Assembly (NCBI GenBank): GCA_950295325.1
Contig: OX485809.1
Location: 25,372,144-25,436,143 of the forward strand
Origin: Polytrichum commune
Lineage: Eukaryota > Streptophyta > Polytrichopsida > Polytrichales > Polytrichaceae
Direction: 5' to 3'
Length of the DNA: 64,000 bases
Both the position numbers and the translations under genes were made by a program. Positions 56,448 through 64,000 of the stretch are shown here, piece by piece (the stretch's first letter is position 1; the number at the start of each line of letters is the position of its first letter). The notes under the pieces are model-generated. The model had not been told where the DNA came from. It worked only from the letters and a program-made list of their open reading frames with translations, and did not search any database.

Positions 56448-59400
56448 ATCAATAGTTTGCATCATTTTCTTTGTATAATATATTTTGGCAATTGAGTCCA
56501 CAAAGCTTGATCTTTGGTTGCAAAATCATTATCAATCAAGTGCTCGTGAATTGAAATTTTTTCATATTTGAATGGAATGGCAGGGTTCCTCAACAACAAA
56601 TCTTTTGTTTACATGAAAAGGACGCATGCATAAATTGCTACAAAAAGAATGCTCAGGTGTTGGAATTTGTTCAATATTTTATGATATATTTAATTCAAGT
56701 GATTGATTGGATCAACTAGGACCCTAAGTGGCGTGTTCTTTACATGTTTGGCCATTATGTCTCATATAATTTAATATTTTAAAGTTGCATATAATGTTTT
56801 TATAACCAATAATAACTTGGTGAATGTATAATGACATTGGAGTTGGTAACTTTTCTTTCTTTTTATTATTAGGTATGTGGTTTTATCTAAATCAAAGGGG
56901 ACTTTCATTGTATCTTCTACAATTCTTGATTGCATCAATATGTAGAGATTAAGAATAAGCATTAAATGGGATTGTACCACTTCTAAATAGTTGTCATTGT
57001 GATAAATTAGAAGCCATTGGAGTGCGCAAATGCAGTAAGGTTGTACAAGGAGTGTTCACAACGCATCCAAAAGGTTGTAATATTTTTGTTCACATGCAAC
57101 ATTTGTTTCTAGGGTCTCAAGAGTAATTGTGAAGCAAATTGTTTATACACACTAGATTTAGCTTGGTGTAGTTGTTGGAAGACATCTAAATTATGATGCT
57201 TTGTATATTACATTACAGGTTGCCAAAGATGCCTATGGAGGAACAATTACCACTTCTTCTGAAGCAAAGAATCATGTCACCAAGTGAAACTTATTTAATG
57301 ATGAGACCCTAATAAAGCACACTTGAATGAAGAGGAATTTATCAGTGGTGTCTTTTATAAGGGCTATTAAACATTGAGGACCTAGAGGTTTGTTTATATC
57401 TTTTATTGCATAATGTTTGTCACCAAAATCTAACATGTCTTGGTGTATGACAGTAAAACAATAAGATATAGATGATGTCAACATGCTCCGGTTTAAAATT
57501 ATTATGATCATTGATGAAAAATGCATCAAGGAACAATTGCACTTGAGATATTAAATTTTGTAGGTTAAAACCAATCTACTTTAAATTATCCTAAGAAGAT
57601 GTTAGATTTTTTTTGCAAAAGCTAGGGATGTTTATAGTTTATGATTGCTTGAATATGGTTCATATAGCAATTTCCACAAGATTGTGTAAATGTTTGCTAG
57701 TAGTTGATTATTGGATTTTAGGTAGAGAAGGAGCTCAACTTGGAGTCAAGATCATACTTCAACTTATCTTCAAAAGAATTTGGGCTAATATGAAATTGCA
57801 ACACTCTGTACAAAACTTGGTCTATGTCCTCAACATTGGACCTCAATTGCACACAAAGCACGGTATACACTTATTTGGAATTATGTCCAATAGCGAAAAA
57901 TTAGAAACCGGCTAACAACAAAAGGTTGCCAGTCTAAGTAGGACCAATTAATACTCTACCATACTCTGCATCTAAACCACATGATTTAATTTGGTCATTG
58001 TTATAACGTCATTGGCCATCATCCCATAATTTCTTTAACTTTGGTTTTCAGTCTTTTTCTCATTGTCACCTACACTACTAGGAGGTTTTAGAACATTAAG
58101 GATGCATTATAACTCCTCACTTTGCAATGTGTATATAATGAGCAAGACTAATCCGGAGTTCTTTTGAAAAACAACTTTGAAGACCATAAGCTTGTTCTGA
58201 TTGTGGACCCCAAGAATGTTCAAAGGCACAACAAATAGTTTGATCATTCTTGGCATTGAAACTCTTCTCATTGGCTTTTTATTTATTACAAAGACTAAGA
58301 TGGTTGCCTTGAGCAAACCCTAGGATATTTTCCCAATGTCAAACTCTAGGCAATTCATCAAAGATTTTTTTTTAATTAACTTTTAAAAACCTGTGCTTGA
58401 TCACATGATGATTTTCCTTATCATACTAGCAAATCTTGTATCCTTGAGAGAATATGAAAGACCCAAATGTGTCTAGAGTGTCCCATCAGATGTGACAATC
58501 TACCGTGTCGTGGACTATCTTGTCCAATTTGATGGAATCCAACATGACGTGGATGACAAAATTCAACTTTCAAAAGCGCACTACTCAATTGTCTTTCTTA
58601 CTTTAAAAATAAGATCAAATAAACAAAAAACCAAATATAAAATTGGGTAGTTTGAGTGGTCGAGTTAGCATGAAGTAATTTGTTTCACAAATGGTTGGCC
58701 CAATCAATTAGGTGGATTTGCTTAGTCAATTGGACTTATCAAGTCAAATTAGCCGGTTGGTTTTTTTTGGTTGATTGAGCAATTGATTATTGCAATCAAC
58801 TTGTTGTGTCAATTGTTGCATCAACTAGTTTGCTTGTTGATTCTAACCCGTGCCTTGAACAAACTATCTCTAGATTCACTCACACCCTCCAATATTCATG
58901 TTATGTCAACCATGCTATTTGCTTGAGCATTTAGACACTGCCATAGATGCATTGACACTAACTGAGGCCGTACTATGCACTTGTCCATGAGGTGTTGTCA
59001 CTATTGATGTAGTTACGGGTGCATTTGTGGTAGTCTATGTTGATAGAGGACTTGTATACCAAGTGTCCTTGAAGTGAGATAAGTAGTGGTTGAACGTGAT
59101 CAAAACCTTATACTCAAACCACTACCTACACCTCCTATTGTTAAATCTCTTCGAGGTTGCATAACTAGATGACAAGCCGTGTGATTTGGGTTGGAAGATA
59201 TTAACCATCCCCACTTATGATTTAATAGGTGGAGATTTTAAAGGATTTGGATGCCCCTATACCTTGCACGTTTTAGTGGGTCACATTCATCCATAACACG
59301 AAGTATTATGTACTCGAATACTAGGTCATTATAGAGCAGACACTAGCATCGTCAAAGATGTACTTAAGGTGGTGTGAGTTGGCCTCGAGAGGCATAACAA

Positions 59401-60419
59401 GGTCCCAATCCACGTCCCAATCCAACAAATTGTACCAAAAACCTTTCTATATTTCCACAAATACTTTGCACAATCAAATACATATCATGTAATTTGGGTC
59501 ACCCAAATTCCAACTACTACCATGTCACATGCAAATAGACAAACATTGCAAGCGGAAACGAGCCACACATGGAGTTGGTTGTGATATCAACACACATCTC
59601 ATCACATGATAGAACATCAAGATGAGCCACAACTTGAGCTAGTTGTGAGAACAACATACATATATATGCAAAAGGATAAACATCAAAATAAGTGGCACAT
59701 TGAGATGCAAATGGAGGTCAATCTCATACGAAATAGTGTATATATAACAATCAAAGTCAATCTTCACATGGAGCATCGTACAAGGTGTTCAATTGTATCC
59801 ATATTCTATGGCATGTGCCTATAATCAAGGCCTAATCTTGGATTGTGAGCACCAATGGTATAGATGCTAGGGTGGACTCCAATCTCTAGATATGTATAGC
59901 ACAGTTAGTTAGATGGAAAACTACACTAAATATACCAATTAGTGAGGGTGGTACCAATGCAAGTCACATGCATAATCTAGCCAAATCTCAAAGTTACCAA
60001 GGACTTAAGTTGCTATTGAGTGACACTAAATTCATGACTACGATATGTTCTATGCTCATCTACCATAGATTTCAAGAAAATTAGTGCGCGCTTGTGATTA
60101 AAGCACACCACATGCTTGTCAATGAATAGTGTCAAATGTCGATACATCTAGTGATTAGTGCCAAGGGCCAATACTTTAAGTGAATGCTACCAAGTGCTAA
60201 GATACAATGATTCCTAATCTTAACTCCAAGATCATTTGGTGACACTAATTCATAGCATAAAGGAATTTAGTATCTTCTTCACTAAATTCCCATCCTCACT
60301 AATTTCCCACATTCACTAATTGGTTTCTTTAGTATAGCAACCTAACAAATTCAAACACTAAATTGAACAAAGCAAAGCATGCAAACCTACCCTAAAAGTC
60401 AGTCCAACAAAGAAAACCA
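56448..60419. other. Gene-poor AT-rich region
   Basis: Apart from the candidate exon at 57220–57311, I find no convincing coding sequence. Short frames (for example 57613–57915) have no recognisable domain. Around 58630–58850 the sequence is low-complexity, with repeated caattg/tcaact-type words. Confidence 0.5.
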
Positions 60420-61310
60420 TTTCCAAGCAAACTAAACCATGGGATCATAATGAGGAGTTGAGCAACCCCTCTGAGAACTAATAAAAATCACCAAATCGAA
60501 TACTAAATGCTCAAAGAAAATGGGGAATTGACCAACGCTTTGGAGATTTGACCTACCCTTCATTGAGAAACCAGAAAGCACCGAATCCTAGACATGAACC
60601 AATGAAGCGTATTAGGAACTTGAGGAGGCCTTCGAGAAAATTCGTGAAATCATCGAAGCCTAAACCCTAAACCTAAGGCATGAAATTAAGAAAAAGAGTA
60701 GCCCTTCAGGGAGACTCATGAAAGCACCGAATCTAAGGGCCGGTTTACACTACGGTGGAGAAGGCCTCCGGTTGGTCAAGAATGCTTGGCCAAGACATGG
60801 TTATATGAGGCAAATGGTGGATGTGCCGGAGAAGAATTAAAGGCAATAAAATATTGTTATTGAGTTGGGCTTCTCCGGCCTCTTGAGGCCGGACAAGAAA
60901 CTCCTCCTCCGGAGAAGCCCAACTCCAAAACGTGCCGCCATGTAGGCGGCCATGTCATTTTATCATCCATGAGAAAAGTTCACCACCATTGTTTTCCTCA
61001 CCTAGTGTAAACACCCACCGGTCAAGAGTTGCATTTTCGACCAATCACAATTGAGAAACGCCCTTTTTTTCATGACTGGTGGACTTCTCCACCGTAGTGT
61101 AAACCGGCCCTAAGATAACAAAGCATGAATCAAGAAACTAAGGACTTGAACAGTTATTTGGGGAGACTCATGTGAATTTACCAAATCCAAGATATAACCC
61201 AAGATAGGAGACTAAGAAATTGAGCGGCCCTTTGGAACTAGCATGAAAACACTGAATCTAAGACTAACAACGAGAAAAGAAAATGGGGAATTGGCAACCC
61301 TTCGTGAAGA
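60420..61310. repeat. Degenerate tandem array (65–90-bp unit) interrupted by a MITE
   Basis: The phrase (g/c)accgaatctaaga recurs in variants near 60486, 60578, 60644, 60722, 61175 and 61246. Each is accompanied by a cctaag…cttgagcagcccttcgggag-like block and gactcatgaaa. The array is split by the insertion at 60737–61110. Confidence 0.72.
60737..61110. mobile_element. Tourist-like MITE (PIF/Harbinger), well preserved
   Basis: A 374-bp element with near-perfect terminal inverted repeats: gggccggtttacactacggt on the left and accgtagtgtaaaccggccc on the right, continuing inward through ggagaag/cttctcc. It is flanked by the direct duplication TAA (60734–60736 and 61111–61113), the 3-bp target typical of PIF/Harbinger. 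It has no ORF. A GC-rich inner palindrome (gggcttctccggcctc facing ctccggagaagcccaac) could form a hairpin. The intact termini and target duplication suggest a recent insertion. Confidence 0.92.
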
Positions 61311-64000
61311 GTCAACATGTGGCAACATTGAGTGTCGATCCACCCTTGGCACCTCCCTAATACTGATCCACACTCTCTATCTCACCACAATGATCAACGT
61401 CCTCTGCGATCAACCTTCAACATTCTTGGCACATCAACCTTTGCCTTCGCCCATCACTATTAAGCCTCTAATTCAACAACCTTCATTGAATGCCCTCGTC
61501 CATACATGCTCCCACACATTCAGATTTCAGGAGTTGAGGTTTCCAAGGGCTGAAGGGGTCACTGCTCGAGGAGAGGTGCATGAATTGGAGGCGATTCGGC
61601 AATGAAGAAAGGCTCATATGGCTTCGAACGTTGGACTCAAGATCAAATACAATGGACCACATGTTTTCAGCCCCATTTGCATTCAACCCCGAGTTTATTG
61701 AGAGGAGATTCACATGTCATCCGATAAGCACACCAAAATAGAAGCCACAATAAAACCCAGGGTAAAATCGTGTATTTGACCATGACCATGAGTTTTAAAG
61801 AATAAATTTAATATCGATGGAGAGTATTGATCTCTTTCATGTTTATAGCCATAATATCTCTTATTGTTGAATAACATATCATGTGTTGCATCTTTTGTTT
61901 AGGAGGTTTTGCAAATATTTTTCTCTTTAACCATACTTGTCAATGCAAGTTCCTCATTCGGTGACTAGCCAATGTATGCTTGAACTTCTAGCAATTTAAA
62001 GGATAATGAGTGGTTTAGTACTGTTGCCATCCAAATTATGGAGTTCAGGCAAGAAGGAGAAAACCTCAATTGGACAAGTTCATAGAGTAGAATGAGTTAG
62101 CCCTTGTATGAATGTATCAAGAAATTAGGTTCCATCAAGTGCTTGAGTATCAAGAGCTTAGGTGGTCACAAACTGGGCAAGCGTACATAGTTATAGAGAT
62201 AGAAGATTTGCTTAGGATTGTGCAAGTCATTCCTTACATCAAGAAAGATAGTAGCTTCTTTGTGAACACATTCAAGTTCCAATTCCTCAACAACTTCTCC
62301 AATACTTTTGGAATCATCTTGGAGGACAAAGGTTCAATTCTCTTGAGACTCTCATCGTGAATTCAACATTTGCATCGACTAAACATTGACTCTACAAAGT
62401 TCATTGTTATCATGTTGAATAACCACTACCAACAACATTTATGCTGGTTGGATACGAAAACCACATGGAAATTGATTTACTAATTAACTTTCATTCAATC
62501 AATATTGACTCTACACAAAGCATTATTATTTGTTGAGTGGTCACAACCAATAGTGCTCATGTTGAGTGGATACTATTACACCATGTAATCGGACTTATCA
62601 ACTATCATGCCTTGAGAATTGTTCATATGCAGTCTATGCCAAGTCAATGAAACATGATGCTTCAATGCTTATTCAATGGAGTTCATTGTTGAAGTGTGAA
62701 AGAGATGTTTTAACATTAACTAAAACTTAGTGCCTAGTTGATTCCATGTGCATTGTCACAACATAGATTGGACATACATACACTAACAATTTTTTATATA
62801 TCAAGGCATCATTGGACAACAAAGGGGTTGTTTCAGCATTGAATAGAAGTAAGCTTAGACCCCATGGGTGGAAGGGGGGGGGGGGGGATGGGATCATTGA
62901 TATGAACAATGGAGACTTCACAACCCTACCTCCCACCTGCACCTTGCCTCAATCAAGTGCATACTATAAACACTACACTATATATATAAGTCATATCAAG
63001 TGTAACCTTACTATTTAAACCCTGCCATGTGTCATCGTCTGATTGGTTGGAACCTCTTGAAAGATGACATGAAGCTTGGAATTCCACCTCATCTGCGCTA
63101 CAGAAACCCCAACGTATGGCATATCATTCACAAGCCGCCATCTTCTGCCTGCAATACTTAACTTATTAGCTGCAAATTGGTTATCGACAGAGGAATCACA
63201 CATGGCATGACGATAGATGCACTATCCTCACTGTGTCTGAGTGGCTATGGCAATCAATGTCTCCATGGTATGAAGACAAGGAAGAAGCTCAACAAAAGGA
63301 TCTTGCTTTCGTTTGAATTTGAAGTGCCAGCCAATTGATGAGAACGGACAGTTGAAAAGTAACCTCCTACAGTTTGCACATGATCATGAACCCTACATGA
63401 TGCCAAAAACTGTCCAAGCTTGTGTTGGCCCGTCAACATTGCCAGTGAAAACTTAGGACTCACATCTTGGGGAATGCCAGTGCTTCTTGAGTTCATAATT
63501 ATTAAAAGACGAAGACGAAGACGAAGAAGAAGAAGAAGAAGAAGAAGAAGCTACACTGATTGTCCCAATTCGTGCGAGTTGCTATTCGGAGTTACGCGGT
63601 GCTATAAGTGTTTCATGCAAATGTTATGTCTTGTGAAGAAAAGTCATTTTGTATGTTCTATTATAATGTCTGAATATCTTATTAAACTTTCGTTGGTAAA
63701 AATTGAACTCTCGAGTGAGAAGTTATTGCATTGCGTAACGCCAGATAGTAACAGACACCGATCGGGATAATCACTGTAGCTGCAATTCAATCGCACACAG
63801 AACTTGAGAAAGAAAGAAAAAGAACAAGAAATGTTTGTGTTTTAGCATTGACGTGTGATGTCAGTTCACCACCTCCTACCCATGTCGGCGTGTCACGCAC
63901 AAAACTTGAGAAAGAGGAGACGACTTACCAATTACATTTGTATCTCATGCCAAATGCACTAAAACAATCTCCAAGGTTCTGCAATTCTTGTTTGTGAGGG
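61311..64000. other. Gene-poor region with microsatellites
   Basis: No gene is supported. A G homopolymer lies near 62874–62888 and a (GAC/GAA)n tract at 63507–63550. A frame at 62112–62360 (QAYIVIEIEDLL, SSFFVNTFKFQF) might be a transposon-protein scrap, but it is too short to assign. Confidence 0.45.
63507..63550. repeat. Trinucleotide microsatellite (GAC/GAA)n
   Basis: Four gac/gaa-alternating units lead into about ten uninterrupted gaa units. Confidence 0.95.

Noticed and set aside
62112-62360. Transposon protein fragment (FFVNTFKF-type motif)
   Set aside because: It vaguely resembles C-terminal regions of some large DNA-transposon proteins, but 82 residues without a defining motif are not enough.

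Overview
The window is nuclear DNA from a land plant. It has spliced genes with GT–AG introns of about 100–1300 bp, three genes for plastid proteins, a ribosomal protein gene with a telo-box, and many small DNA transposons. The intraflagellar transport gene IFT122 is intact (22 exons, 1229 codons). Seed plants without swimming sperm have lost IFT genes, so the organism most likely makes flagellated sperm: a bryophyte, lycophyte or fern, less likely a cycad, Ginkgo or streptophyte alga. The sequence does not settle which.

Layout. 190–3846 (−): a DUF155/RMND1-type gene (RRG-like). About 5100–7950 (−): a decayed LINE, next to a 200-base assembly gap (8055–8254). 10468–18637 (+): FTSHI4, a protease-dead plastid AAA-ATPase. 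19646–34855 (−): IFT122, tail-to-tail with FTSHI4. 36715–40921 (−): TGD4, a plastid envelope lipid-transfer protein. 41801–43435 (+): an intron-less mTERF4-like plastid RNA factor, divergent from TGD4 across 879 bp. 47602–49309 (+): cytosolic ribosomal protein uL14 (RPL23). 50845–52593 (+): a trihelix DNA-binding protein, possibly carried by a PIF/Harbinger-like element. 54274–55899 (+): a long, very hydrophilic orphan ORF. 56300–64000: repeat-rich DNA with no convincing gene.

The genes do not form one pathway. FTSHI4 (import motor complex), TGD4 (ER-to-plastid lipid transfer) and mTERF4 (organelle RNA processing) all serve chloroplast biogenesis. IFT122 serves the sperm flagellum, the RRG-like protein probably mitochondria, and RPL23 translation.

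Two structural themes stand out. First, introns carry local tandem duplications of about 160–280 bp (RRG-like intron 1, FTSHI4 intron 1, IFT122 introns 3 and 21, RPL23 intron 1); two of them run across a splice junction and copy the end of an exon. Second, at least three MITE families are scattered, mostly in introns, including a young-looking Tourist-like copy with a TAA target duplication nested inside a degenerate satellite. IFT122 intron 19 also holds a 5S-rRNA-bearing repeat resembling a Cassandra-type TRIM LTR. Exon coordinates were worked out by hand from reading frame, splice signals and remembered family sequences. No alignment was run.
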